NCBI GenBank assembly: GCA_014654535.1
Contig: BNBA01000026.1
Location: forward strand, 1-64,000
DNA length: 64,000 bases
Reading direction: 5' to 3'
DNA from: Xanthomonas boreopolis
GTDB lineage: Bacteria > Pseudomonadota > Gammaproteobacteria > Xanthomonadales > Xanthomonadaceae
A program made the translations under genes and the position numbers. The notes beneath the pieces were generated by a model, which made no database searches, was not told the DNA's origin, and saw only the letters and a list, made by a program, of their open reading frames with translations. This document shows positions 26,870-36,342 of the stretch, in pieces (position 1 is the stretch's first letter; each line of letters begins with the position of its first letter).

Positions 26870-29743
26870 ATGACCCGCCCGCTGTCCCTGCTGATCGCCG
26901 GCCTCCTCGCCGCCGGCCCCGCCTTCCTGCCACCAGCGGACGCCGCCCCCGCCTCCTTGGCCCGGACCACTGCCGACGCCGCCATCCCCGACATCGCCTA
27001 CGAGCGCTTCACCCTGCCCAACGGCCTGACCGTCGTGGTGCACGAAGACCACAAGGCGCCGGTGGTGGCGGTCAGCATCTGGTACCACGTCGGCTCCGCG
27101 GACGAACCGGCCGGCAAGACCGGCTTCGCGCACTTGTTCGAGCACCTGATGTTCTCCGGCTCGGAGAACCACAAGGGCACCTACTTCGCCCCGTTCGAGC
27201 AGGCCGGCGCCACCGACCAGAACGGCACCACCTGGTTCGACCGCACCAACTACTTCGAGACCGTGCCGAGCACGGCGGTGGACATGGCGCTGTGGATGGA
27301 GTCCGACCGCATGGGCCACCTGCTCGGCGCGATCGGCCAGAAGGAGCTGGATACCCAGCGCGGCGTCGTGCAGAACGAGAAGCGCCAGGGCGAGAACCGC
27401 CCCTACGGGCGCGTCGACCAGAACATCCTCTCCCACCTGTTCCCGGCCAACCACCCGTACCAGCACGACACCATCGGCTCGATGGAAGACCTCGACGCGG
27501 CCTCGCTGGACGACGTCAAGAACTGGTTCCGCGACTACTACGGCGCCGCCAACACCACCCTGGTGCTGGCCGGCGACATCACCGTGGCCGAAGCGAAGGC
27601 CAAGGCGGAGAAGTATTTCGGCGACATCCCGGCCGGCAAGCCGGTGCCGCGCCAGCAGCCGTGGATCACGCCGCTGGCCCGCCAGGCCCGCGGCGTGCAG
27701 CACGACCACGTCGCGCAGCCGCGCATCTACCGCACCTGGGTGGCGCCGCAGCTGGGCAGCGACGACGCGATCCGGCTCGACCTCGCCGCCACCGTGCTCG
27801 GCGGCGGCAAGACCTCGCGCCTGTACCAGCGCCTGGTCTACCGGGACAAGCTGGTGGACGACGTGTCCGCCAGCCTGCAGCCGTTCGCGCTGGCCAGCCA
27901 GCTGCAGATCCAGGCCGACGTGAAGGACGGCGTGGACCCGGCCAAGGTCGAGGCCGCCATCGACGACGAGCTGAAGAAGTTCCTCGCCGAGGGCCCGACC
28001 GCCGACGAACTGCAGCGCGCGCAGGTCGGCTACCGCGCCGGCTTCGTGCGCGGGCTGGAGAAGGTCGGCGGCTTCAGCGGCAAGGCGGTGATCCTGGCCG
28101 AGGGACAGGTCTACCGCGGCGACCCGGGCGCCTACCGCAAGGACCTGGAGCGCGCCGCCGCGGCCACCCCGGCCAGCGTCCGCCAGGCTGCCGGGACCTG
28201 GTTCGGCAAGGGCGACTACCTGCTGACCGTGCTGCCGGCCGGCGAGGACTTCGACCCGGCGGCCGAGGACAAGGCCGTGGTCGCGCGCGGCGCCGAGCCT
28301 GGCAAGCCGTCGCCGAAGCTGCCGGCCCCGGCGGCCTACCGCGTCGCCGGGAGCCAGGTCGACCGCAGCCAGGGCGTGCCGCAGACCACGCGGTTCCCGA
28401 GCCTGAGCTTCCCCGAGCTGCAGCGCGGCAGGCTGAAGAACGGCATCGAGGTGGTCCTGGCCGAACGCCATGCCATCCCGGTCACCCAGGTCGAACTGCT
28501 GTTCGACGCCGGCTACGCCGCCGACCAGGGCCACAAGCTCGGCACGGCCAGCTTCACCGCGCAGCTGATGAGCGAGAGCACCAAGTCGCTGGACTCGGTG
28601 GAAGTGGCCAAGCGCCGCCAGCGCCTGGGCGCCGGCATCGCCACCGGCTGCGACCTCGATGCGTGCAGCGCTTCGCTGGACGCGCTCAACGACCAGCTGC
28701 GGCCCTCGCTCGAGCTGTTCGCCGACGTGGTGCGCAACCCCGCGTTCGATGCCGGGGACATCGAGCGCGTGCGCGGCCAGTGGCTGGCCGGCATCGCGCA
28801 GGAGAAGACCCAGCCGCAAGGCCTGGCCCTGCGCACGCTGCCGCCGCTGCTGTACGGCAGCGATCATGCCTACGGCATCCCGTTCACCGGCACCGGCACC
28901 GAGGCGGCCATCCGGAGCCTCACCGCCGCCGACCTGCAGCGCTTCCACGATACCTGGCTGCGCCCGGACAACGTGCGCATCCTCGTCGCCGGCGACACCA
29001 CGCTGGAGCGGATCATCCCGCAGCTGGACGCCGTGTTCGGCGACTGGAAGGCGCCGGCGTCCCCGGTACCCAGGAAGAACGTCGCCCGGGTCGCGGCCCA
29101 GCCGAAGCCGCGCGTGTTCCTGATCAACCGCAACGACGCGCCGCAATCGCTGATCCTGGCCGGCCTGCTGGCGCCTTCGACCAAGGACCCGGCCGACCTC
29201 GCGATCGGCGTCGCCAACGACGCCTTCGGCGGCACCTTCACCTCGCGCCTCAACATGAACCTGCGCGAGGACAAGCGCTGGGCCTACGGCGCCTTCAGTT
29301 TCCTGATGGACGCGCAGGGCCAGCGGCCGTTCCTGTTCTACGCGCCGGTGCAGACCGACAAGACCGCCGAGTCGGCCGCCGAGGTGCTGAAGGAAGCCAG
29401 CGAAGTGGTCGGCGCCAGGCCGCTCACCGGCGAAGAAGTCGACAAGATCAAGAACCAGAGCATCCGCGCGCTGCCCGGCAGCTACGAGACCACCCACGCC
29501 GTGCTCGGCGCGATCGAGGGCATCGTCCAGTTCGACCGCCCCGACGACTACGTGCGCACGCTCAAGGCGCGGCTGGAAGCCATCGGCCAGCCGCAGGCGC
29601 AGGCGGCGATCAAGCAGATCGTCGCGCCGTCGTCGATGAACTGGGTGATCGTCGGCGACCTCCGGAAGATCGAGGCGCCGATCCGCGCGCTCAACCTCGG
29701 CGAGGTGCAGGTGATCGATGCCGACGGCAAGCCGGTGAAGTGA
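26870..29743 (+). CDS. M16 family zinc peptidase (pitrilysin-like, two-module)
   Basis: 957 residues with a signal peptide (P-A-F-L-P-P-A-D-A-A). The first module has the inverted zinc motif H88-L-F-E-H92 and the downstream glutamate in N-E-K-R-Q-G-E-N-R-P-Y-G, so it is the active half. The second module (from about residue 520, G-R-L-K-N-G-I-E-V-V-L-A-E-R) lacks HxxEH and is the usual structural partner. It contains the R-Y-like substrate loop R-E-D-K-R-W-A-Y-G. It is likely periplasmic, degrading peptides, like other secreted bacterial M16B proteins. The start at 26870 has GGAG six bases upstream. Alternative in-frame Mets at 26858 and earlier lack this. Confidence 0.94.
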   Translation: MTRPLSLLIAGLLAAGPAFLPPADAAPASLARTTADAAIPDIAYERFTLPNGLTVVVHEDHKAPVVAVSIWYHVGSADEPAGKTGFAHLFEHLMFSGSENHKGTYFAPFEQAGATDQNGTTWFDRTNYFETVPSTAVDMALWMESDRMGHLLGAIGQKELDTQRGVVQNEKRQGENRPYGRVDQNILSHLFPANHPYQHDTIGSMEDLDAASLDDVKNWFRDYYGAANTTLVLAGDITVAEAKAKAEKYFGDIPAGKPVPRQQPWITPLARQARGVQHDHVAQPRIYRTWVAPQLGSDDAIRLDLAATVLGGGKTSRLYQRLVYRDKLVDDVSASLQPFALASQLQIQADVKDGVDPAKVEAAIDDELKKFLAEGPTADELQRAQVGYRAGFVRGLEKVGGFSGKAVILAEGQVYRGDPGAYRKDLERAAAATPASVRQAAGTWFGKGDYLLTVLPAGEDFDPAAEDKAVVARGAEPGKPSPKLPAPAAYRVAGSQVDRSQGVPQTTRFPSLSFPELQRGRLKNGIEVVLAERHAIPVTQVELLFDAGYAADQGHKLGTASFTAQLMSESTKSLDSVEVAKRRQRLGAGIATGCDLDACSASLDALNDQLRPSLELFADVVRNPAFDAGDIERVRGQWLAGIAQEKTQPQGLALRTLPPLLYGSDHAYGIPFTGTGTEAAIRSLTAADLQRFHDTWLRPDNVRILVAGDTTLERIIPQLDAVFGDWKAPASPVPRKNVARVAAQPKPRVFLINRNDAPQSLILAGLLAPSTKDPADLAIGVANDAFGGTFTSRLNMNLREDKRWAYGAFSFLMDAQGQRPFLFYAPVQTDKTAESAAEVLKEASEVVGARPLTGEEVDKIKNQSIRALPGSYETTHAVLGAIEGIVQFDRPDDYVRTLKARLEAIGQPQAQAAIKQIVAPSSMNWVIVGDLRKIEAPIRALNLGEVQVIDADGKPVK

Positions 29744-29793
29744 GGCCCGGATGACGCGGCGCCGTAGCGATGGCGCCGCGTCTGCCTCACCGT

Positions 29794-29976
29794 CGTAGGA
29801 GCGGCTCCTGTGGGAGCGGCTTCAGCCGCGAAGGGGCTTTCATGCAGATCCCTCTGCAACAGCCTGCACGTCCCTGTGCAGGGGTTCAAATGAGAAAGCC
29901 CCTTCGCGGCTGAAGCCGCTCCCACAGGGCCGCTGCTTTCTCGGTAGAGTCCCATCGCGGCTGAGGCCGCTCCTAC
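29794..29976. repeat. REP-type inverted pair (GTRGGAGCGGCTTCAGCCGCGA family)
   Basis: GTGGGAGCGGCTTCAGCCGCGA with AAGGGGCTTTC at about 29810-29841 is inverted at 29893-29925. Partial units lie on both sides, starting GTAGGAGCGGC at 29795 and ending CCGCTCCTAC at 29976. The GTAG/GTGG foot and imperfect palindrome match the REP elements mobilised by RAYT transposases in Stenotrophomonas and Pseudomonas. It lies between convergent genes and may act as a transcription block. No other content is seen in 29744-29985. Confidence 0.88.
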
Positions 29977-29985
29977 GGAACCTAC

Positions 29986-30948
29986 TTACCCGCACGTCGT
30001 CCACTGCTTGCGCGCGTACCACAGCGCGCGTCGCGCCAGGTCGTAGGCGCTGTCGGCCTGGCGCGGCAGCAACTGCTCGGCCATCACCGGGTCGGCACCG
30101 TGCGCCAGGGCGTGCTCCACGCGCTCCAGGTCGGCCAGGTGCGTGCGCGCCGGCGCGAGCAACTGCGTGCGCCGCGCGGCATTGCAGGCGGTCGGCAACG
30201 CCTCCAGCGACGCCAGCTCCTCGCGGATGCGGCGGCTGGCACCGCCCTTCAGGTCCGGCACGTCCTCGTGCGCGATCGGCGCGGCCTTGTAGGCATCGCC
30301 GGTGGCTTCGCTGCCCAGGTCGGCCTTGTTGCCGGCCAGCGCGGGGTTGAACCGCACGTCCGGCGGAGGCCGCGCCTTCACCGTCTGCACGTCCTTGCCC
30401 CAGATCAAGCCGTTGATGCGTTTCATACCGCGGTTGAGGCCCTGCATCGCTACGTCGCCGAGCGTGCCGTCGCTCTTCCAGTCCTTCTCGAAGCGGGTCT
30501 CGCGGTAGTCGACCGGGTTGGGCCGCTCCAGCACCTTGCGCGCCTTGTCCAACGCCCTCTCGTCGGTCATGCCCGGCGGCACCGCAGCGTAGCCGGGGTC
30601 GAGCGGATCGACCACCTCGCCCATCCGCACCTTGCCTTCGCGCGTGTACAGCTGCGCCTGCGTGCCATTGGAACGGGCCGGTACCGGCGGCGGGGCGGAT
30701 GGCGCGATGGCGGGCGTCGCCTGCGCAGGACGGGCCGGCGCAGGCGGCCGGGCGTGCGCCGGTACGCGTGGCGGCGGCGCCTCTTGGGTCGGCGGCAATG
30801 CCGGCTCGCGCGGCAGGAAGGTCACCCGCATCGCCGAGGCCTGGCGCGCCACCTGCGGCGAGGCCGGCGCCGGCACGTGCAGCAGCACGCGCGCGAACAG
30901 CAGCAGGATCAGCAGCGTGCCGGCCATGGCTCCCAGGTGGGTGAGCAT
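29986..30948 (-). CDS. Proline-rich single-span membrane protein of unknown function
   Basis: 320 residues starting at an ATG preceded by CAGGGAAGAC. One N-terminal helix (L-G-A-M-A-G-T-L-L-I-L-L-L-F-A-R-V-L-L) is followed by R-V-T-F-L-P-R-E-P and a Pro/Ala-rich stretch (about 50-110), which is TonB-like in style. A ~200-residue periplasmic domain follows with no recognised fold. It ends W-Y-A-R-K-Q-W-T-T-C-G and has only two Cys outside the helix. No TonB C-terminal domain (Y-P-x-x-A...) is present. An upstream extension of the frame is antisense to the trehalase promoter region and not believed. It is divergent from trehalase. It might be a truncated or specialised energy-coupling protein, but this is speculative. 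Confidence 0.78.
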   Translation of the reverse strand: MLTHLGAMAGTLLILLLFARVLLHVPAPASPQVARQASAMRVTFLPREPALPPTQEAPPPRVPAHARPPAPARPAQATPAIAPSAPPPVPARSNGTQAQLYTREGKVRMGEVVDPLDPGYAAVPPGMTDERALDKARKVLERPNPVDYRETRFEKDWKSDGTLGDVAMQGLNRGMKRINGLIWGKDVQTVKARPPPDVRFNPALAGNKADLGSEATGDAYKAAPIAHEDVPDLKGGASRRIREELASLEALPTACNAARRTQLLAPARTHLADLERVEHALAHGADPVMAEQLLPRQADSAYDLARRALWYARKQWTTCG

Positions 30949-31252
30949 GTCTTCCCTGCGGCTGGGCTGCTTCACGGATAACGGAGAGTGCGGGATGCGG
31001 ATGAGGGATTGTGCCGCGCCCGGGTACATGCCGGGTGCCGGCGCGTGTCCGGCGTTGCACGCTGGCGTCGCGGCCCGCCAATCTAGCGGCCGGCCCCGCC
31101 CGGCGCGTATGAATTCCGTTGCATCGGCATGCAGCCAACAGCCGGCGTTCACGTTGGCGCGTCCTGCCCGCGACGAGGCGGCGTGAAGACGATGCCGATG
31201 CCACTTGCGCCGGCGTGGCCTATCCTGCCGGTCCGCCGTCACGAGGATTGCC

Positions 31253-32863
31253 ATGTCCATTCCACGCGTCGCGCATCTGCGCCTGCTCGTCGTCGTCCTA
31301 CTGGTCGCCACCGCCTGCGCGCCGTTGCAGCGCGGCAGCGCGCCACCTGCGCCGCTGCCGCCGCAGCAGGCCTATCCGGCGCTGTTCGAGGCCGTGCAAC
31401 AGGCCGAGCTGTTCGAGGACCAGAAGCAGTTCGTCGACATGGTCCCGCGCAGCGAACCGGCCCGCATCGAGGCCGACTACCTCGCCCGCCGCGGGCAACC
31501 GGGCTTCGACCTGCGCGCCTTCGTCTCCGCCCGTTTCGATGCGCCGGCCTCGCACGTGTCGCCCGCGCTGCCCACGCGCGCCTCGCTGCGCGCCCACATC
31601 GACGCGCTCTGGCCGCTGCTGGTCCGCGACAGCCGCCAGGTGCCCGCGCATGGCAGCGAGCTGGCGCTGCCCAAGCCCTACGTCGTGCCGGGCGGGCGCT
31701 TCCGCGAGCTGTACTACTGGGATTCGTACTTCACGATGCTCGGCCTGCACGAGAGCGGGCAGGCGCAGCGCTCGCGCGACATGCTCGACGACTTCGCCTA
31801 CCTGGTCGACCGCTACGGGCACATCCCCAACGGCACGCGCAGCTACTACCTGAGCCGCTCGCAGCCGCCGTTCTTCTCGCACATGGTGGAACTGGAAGCC
31901 ACCGCCGGCGGCGACGGCTCGCTCTACGTGCGTTACCTGCCGCAGTTGCGCGCCGAGTACCGCTACTGGATGGACGGCGCCGACGGCCTGGCCCCCGGCA
32001 GCGCCGCCCGCCACGTCGTGCGCCTGCGCGACGGCAGCGTGCTCAACCGCTACTGGGACGCCTCCGATACCCCGCGCCCGGAATCCTACCTGCAGGACCG
32101 CCAAACCGCCGCGCAGGCCAGCGGACGCCCCGCCGACGAGGTGTATCGCGAGCTGCGCGCGGGCGCCGAGAGCGGCTGGGACTATTCGTCGCGCTGGCTG
32201 GGCGACCGCCGCCAGCTGCACACCATCCGCACCACCGCGATCGTGCCGGTGGACCTCAACAGCCTGATGCAACACCTGGAGCGCACCATCGCCCAGGCCT
32301 GCAAGCAAGCCGCGGACGAGGCCTGCGCCAGCGAGTTCGCGCAACGCGCCGAAACCCGCAGGCAGGCCATCGAACGCCACCTCTGGAACCCGGCCGGCTA
32401 CTACGCCGACTACGACTGGCAACGCGGCAGCGTGAGCGAGCAACTGACCGCGGCGGCCGCCTTCCCCCTGTTCGTCGGCATCGCCTCCCCCGAGCGCGCG
32501 CACGCCACCGCCGCCGCCCTGCGCTCGCAACTGCTGCGCCCCGGCGGTCTGGTCACCACCGCCCTCGACACCGGCCAGCAATGGGACGCACCCAACGTCT
32601 GGGCTCCCTTGCAATGGGTCGCAGTCGCCGGCCTGCGCCGTTACGACGAAAACGATCTCGCCCGCCAGCTCGCCCGCAACTTCCTCGCCCGCGTGCAAGC
32701 CGTGTACGCGAGCGACCACAAGCTGGTGGAGAAATACAACGCCGAAGCCGGCCAGGGCGGCGGTGGCGAATATCCCCTGCAGGACGGCTTTGGCTGGACC
32801 AATGGCGTCACCCTCAAACTGCTTGCGTTGTATGGCGAAGGTGCTGACGCGGCGGCTCGGTGA
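31253..32863 (+). CDS. treA: Periplasmic trehalase (GH37)
   Basis: 536 residues. It hydrolyses alpha,alpha-trehalose to two glucose molecules. Both family signatures are present: P-G-G-R-F-R-E-L-Y-Y-W-D-S-Y-F (around residue 150) and Q-W-D-A-P-N-V-W-A-P-L-Q (around 445). The catalytic acid is expected in the E-S-G-W-D-Y-S region and the base in G-G-G-E-Y-P-L-Q-D-G-F-G-W-T-N-G. The N-terminus has a hydrophobic signal with A-T-A-C, so the enzyme may be a lipoprotein rather than a soluble periplasmic form as in E. coli. GAGG six bases before the ATG at 31253 fixes the start over an in-frame ATG 48 bp upstream. Confidence 0.96.
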   Translation: MSIPRVAHLRLLVVVLLVATACAPLQRGSAPPAPLPPQQAYPALFEAVQQAELFEDQKQFVDMVPRSEPARIEADYLARRGQPGFDLRAFVSARFDAPASHVSPALPTRASLRAHIDALWPLLVRDSRQVPAHGSELALPKPYVVPGGRFRELYYWDSYFTMLGLHESGQAQRSRDMLDDFAYLVDRYGHIPNGTRSYYLSRSQPPFFSHMVELEATAGGDGSLYVRYLPQLRAEYRYWMDGADGLAPGSAARHVVRLRDGSVLNRYWDASDTPRPESYLQDRQTAAQASGRPADEVYRELRAGAESGWDYSSRWLGDRRQLHTIRTTAIVPVDLNSLMQHLERTIAQACKQAADEACASEFAQRAETRRQAIERHLWNPAGYYADYDWQRGSVSEQLTAAAAFPLFVGIASPERAHATAAALRSQLLRPGGLVTTALDTGQQWDAPNVWAPLQWVAVAGLRRYDENDLARQLARNFLARVQAVYASDHKLVEKYNAEAGQGGGGEYPLQDGFGWTNGVTLKLLALYGEGADAAAR

Positions 32864-32926
32864 AGCCTCGCGAAACGTCGCGGCAGAATGGCAGCAGGCG
32901 TAGTGGTCGTGTCCGCAGTTACGACT

Positions 32927-33420
<494 letters not shown>

Positions 33421-33620
33421 GATCGCGAGACTTCGTCCGTACCCTCATCCGCCCCTTCGGGGCACCTTCTCCCGCAGGGAGAAGGGAAAAACGGGCACCC
33501 CGCTTCGCGCCCCGGCCTGGCGCAGCGCGCCAGGCGTTCAGGCGTGTGCGAACTCATGGTTCGCAAGCAACACGCCTTCACCCCGAAGGGAGAAGGGAAA
33601 AAACGCCTACGGGGGAAACG

Positions 33621-34532
33621 CTAAATCCACCCCCTCCTCCGAAACCAAACCAACGGCGCCACGATGCTCAACCCGATCACCCCCAACGCCCAGAAATACG
33701 CGTCGTGCCACTTCAACTCCGGCATGACCGCGAAATTCATCCCCCAGATCCCCACCAATACCGTCGGCGGGATCCCCACCACCGACGCCACCGCCATCAC
33801 CTTCATCACCTCGTTCTGGTCCATGTTGATCAACCCGAGCACGCTGTCCAGCAGGAACTCGATGCGATCGCTCATCTGCTGCTCGAACTCGCCCAGCGAC
33901 GCCACGTCCTTGCGGATCAACTTGACCCGCTGGCGCGCCGCCTCGTCGAACCACTGCGGCGGCACCTCGTCCAGGTAGGTCGCCAGCCGCAACAGCCCGT
34001 GCACCGTGTTGTGCATCGCCCCGATGCGCTGCCCCATCGCCCCCACCTCGCGCAGCATCCGCTCCAGGCCGCGATTGCGCCGCTTCGGCGCGAACGCCAG
34101 GCGGGTCGCCTCGGTCACGTGCGCCTCCAGCGTCTCCAGCCGGTCGGCGAGCTTGTCGACGATGTGCTCGAGGATGCGCAGGAACAGATCGAGCGAGCCC
34201 GCGCAGGGCCGCTGGGCGATGTCCTCCTCCACGTCCTTGAGATAGTCCAGCGCCACCTCGCGCTGGGTCACCAGCGCATCCGGGGACAGCACGAAGCCCA
34301 GCGGCGAGACGGTGCCGTCCTCGGACTGGAAGCGCGGCAGGTTGAGGATCCACGCATCGCCGATGCTGCGCACGCGGCTGGTGAACTCGATCTCGCTGAT
34401 CCCCGCGCGCCCGGGGATCTCGAAGCCCACCTGCCTGGACGCTTCCGCCAGTTCCTCCGGTTCCGGCCGGCATAGGTCCACCCAGACGCCTGGCGCGGCC
34501 CGGCTGCCGGTGATCGGATGGATGGAGATCAT
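33621..34532 (-). CDS. CorA-family divalent cation transporter
   Basis: 303 residues from Met at 34532 (Met 10 codons further upstream also possible). It has a large N-terminal cytoplasmic domain with long helices (L-E-R-M-L-R-E-V-G-A-M-G-Q-R, F-E-Q-Q-M-S-D-R-I-E-F-L-L-D-S-V-L-G-L-I-N). Two C-terminal membrane helices carry the signature G-M-N-F in the loop (I-W-G-M-N-F-A-V-M-P). It forms pentameric channels for Mg2+, or Zn2+/Co2+ efflux in ZntB-like members. Ion and direction are not resolvable; the missing Y before G-M-N is a minor variant. It lies downstream of the EamA-type transporter on the same strand with an 85-bp gap. Confidence 0.93.
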   Translation of the reverse strand: MISIHPITGSRAAPGVWVDLCRPEPEELAEASRQVGFEIPGRAGISEIEFTSRVRSIGDAWILNLPRFQSEDGTVSPLGFVLSPDALVTQREVALDYLKDVEEDIAQRPCAGSLDLFLRILEHIVDKLADRLETLEAHVTEATRLAFAPKRRNRGLERMLREVGAMGQRIGAMHNTVHGLLRLATYLDEVPPQWFDEAARQRVKLIRKDVASLGEFEQQMSDRIEFLLDSVLGLINMDQNEVMKVMAVASVVGIPPTVLVGIWGMNFAVMPELKWHDAYFWALGVIGLSIVAPLVWFRRRGWI

Positions 34533-34617
34533 GTCCTGTCCCGTACTCGAAGTTGGAGGCATCTTTGCGGGCCTTGCGCCAAGCCGGCGCGAAGGGCCTT
34601 CCGGGCCCGCGGGCGGA

Positions 34618-35493
34618 TCAGACGATGCGGGTGCGCTTCCACCACCGGGTGACCTTTTCCTCGCGCACCAGCGTGAACAGTCCCGCCCCCAGGATCAGCG
34701 CGATGCCCACCGCCATCGGCCAATCGAGGTGGTCGTGGAACAGCAGGTAGCCGAACCCGATCGCCCACAGCATCTGGCTGTACTGGGTCGGCGCCACCGC
34801 GCTGACCGGCGCCATGCGCGTGGCATACATCAGGAAGATCGCCGCCAGCCCGGCGAGCAGGCCGTAGCCGGCCAGCAGCCCCCACTGCGCCGGCGTGGGC
34901 CATACGAACGCCGGCAGCATCAGGATCGCCCCCATCACCAGCGGGCCGAGCACGCCGGCGCCGTACAAGGTGATGCGCTTCTCCGACGTGCCGGCCATGC
35001 GCAGCGCGATCACCGACACCGCGCCCACCAGCCCGCACACGATCGCCGCGACATGGCCATGGCTGAGATGGCGGAACCCCGGCCGCAGCACCACCAGCAC
35101 GCCGACGAACCCCACGATCACCGCCGACCAGCGCCGCCAGCGCACCTGCTCGCGCAGGAACAGCACCGACAGCACCGTGACGAAGATCGGCATCAGGAAG
35201 ATCAGCGCGAACGCCTCGGCCATCGGCAGCGTGGTGAAGGCGATCACCGAGGTCAGGTTGCCGATCGCCGCGGCCAGCGCGCGCAGCAGCCACAATGCCG
35301 GCTTCTTCGCCACCACCAGTTCGCGCCAGCGGTCTTCCGGCGCCTTCAGGAACGGCACCGCGACCAGCATCAGCGCCGCGCCCAGGCACAGCACCTCGTA
35401 GGCCGGCAGGCCGCCCTCCAGCAACTTCACGAACGCGTCGCTGATCGAGTACGCCGCATAGCTTGCGAAGCCCAGCAGGATGCCCTTGACCAT
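34618..35493 (-). CDS. EamA/DMT-superfamily transporter
   Basis: 291 residues with ten hydrophobic helices in two EamA repeats (first P-M-A-E-A-F-A-L-I-F-L-M-P-I-F-V, second P-V-S-A-V-A-P-T-Q-Y-S-Q-M-L-W-A). It is probably an inner-membrane exporter or importer of small metabolites such as amino acids. Family members cannot be assigned a substrate from sequence. The frame continues upstream for 160 codons, but that part is antisense-frame DNA of the DUF2076 gene. The ATG at 35493 begins a typical V-K-G-I-L-L-G-F helix. Confidence 0.92.
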   Translation of the reverse strand: MVKGILLGFASYAAYSISDAFVKLLEGGLPAYEVLCLGAALMLVAVPFLKAPEDRWRELVVAKKPALWLLRALAAAIGNLTSVIAFTTLPMAEAFALIFLMPIFVTVLSVLFLREQVRWRRWSAVIVGFVGVLVVLRPGFRHLSHGHVAAIVCGLVGAVSVIALRMAGTSEKRITLYGAGVLGPLVMGAILMLPAFVWPTPAQWGLLAGYGLLAGLAAIFLMYATRMAPVSAVAPTQYSQMLWAIGFGYLLFHDHLDWPMAVGIALILGAGLFTLVREEKVTRWWKRTRIV

Positions 35494-35582
35494 CCGAGAT
35501 TCCGGTGCGGCGGGCGCACGCGCGCCCGGGACCGACAGTATGCGGCCCGGCCTGCCCGATGGCGTGCCGGGCCGGGCGGGGC

Positions 35583-36221
35583 TCAGGTCCAGTCGCTGTC
35601 GTCGAAGCCGGAATCGTCCGCGAAGCCGGCGTCGTCGGCCAGGCCATCGCCGCCGGCGTCCGCCGGTCGCGCATCGTCGTAGTAGTTGTTGGTGGTGACG
35701 TTCTCCACCACCACGTCCTGCCCCGCGTTGCCACCGAGGAAACCGCCGCCGCCGTGGTGGCCGCCGAACAGGTTTTCCAATCCCTGGAACAGGAACATGC
35801 CGCCGGCCACGCCCGCGGCGGTGCTGGCCGCGGTACCCAGGAAGCCCGGCCCGCGCGCGGCCGGAGCCGCCTGTGACGCCGGCTCCGGCGTGGCGCCGCC
35901 GAACAGGCGTTCGCGCCAGCCCGGCGCGGCGGCAGGCGCGGCCGGCGGCAACGGCGGCGGGCTGGCACCCCATCCCTGTCCGAGGAAGCTGGTGGCGGCC
36001 GGGGCCGCGCCGGCCTGCTGCAGATGCGCGATCTGCGCCCTGGCCTGCTCGAGCGCCTGCTCCAGCAGCAGTGCGCGCTGCACCAGCAGGTAGGTCGCGT
36101 CCGGCTGCCCGGCCAGGCGGTCGCGGATCAGCGCGTCGGCCTGCGGGTCCTTGGCCACGCCGCCGCCGGCGCGCAGGCGGGCGAGGAAGTCGTCGAGTAG
36201 TTGCTGTTCTTGCGGGGTCAT
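35583..36221 (-). CDS. DUF2076 family protein
   Basis: 212 residues starting M-T-P-Q-E-Q-Q-L-L-D-D-F-L-A-R-L, the characteristic N-terminal helix of DUF2076 proteins. A second helix (A-L-L-L-E-Q-A-L-E-Q-A-R-A-Q-I) follows, then a Pro/Ala/Gly-rich linker. After it come G-F-L-G-T-A-A-S-T-A-A-G-V-A-G-G-M-F-L-F (a possible membrane-inserted segment) and a Gly/His-rich stretch. The tail is acidic, with D-D-S-G-F-D-D-S-D-W. The function is unknown; relatives are described loosely as periplasmic ligand-binding sensor proteins, without firm evidence. An in-frame ATG 18 codons upstream is less likely, since the family begins at this Met. Confidence 0.85.
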   Translation of the reverse strand: MTPQEQQLLDDFLARLRAGGGVAKDPQADALIRDRLAGQPDATYLLVQRALLLEQALEQARAQIAHLQQAGAAPAATSFLGQGWGASPPPLPPAAPAAAPGWRERLFGGATPEPASQAAPAARGPGFLGTAASTAAGVAGGMFLFQGLENLFGGHHGGGGFLGGNAGQDVVVENVTTNNYYDDARPADAGGDGLADDAGFADDSGFDDSDWT

Positions 36222-36342
36222 GCCGTTACCTGGGAGAGAGGGCCGGCCGAGTGCCGGCAGGCACAGCATGGGCATGCCACGGCCCAGGCAAAGGGGTGCC
36301 GCCGTCGCCGGTGCAGACGGCGTTCATCCGCGTGCCGCGCGC

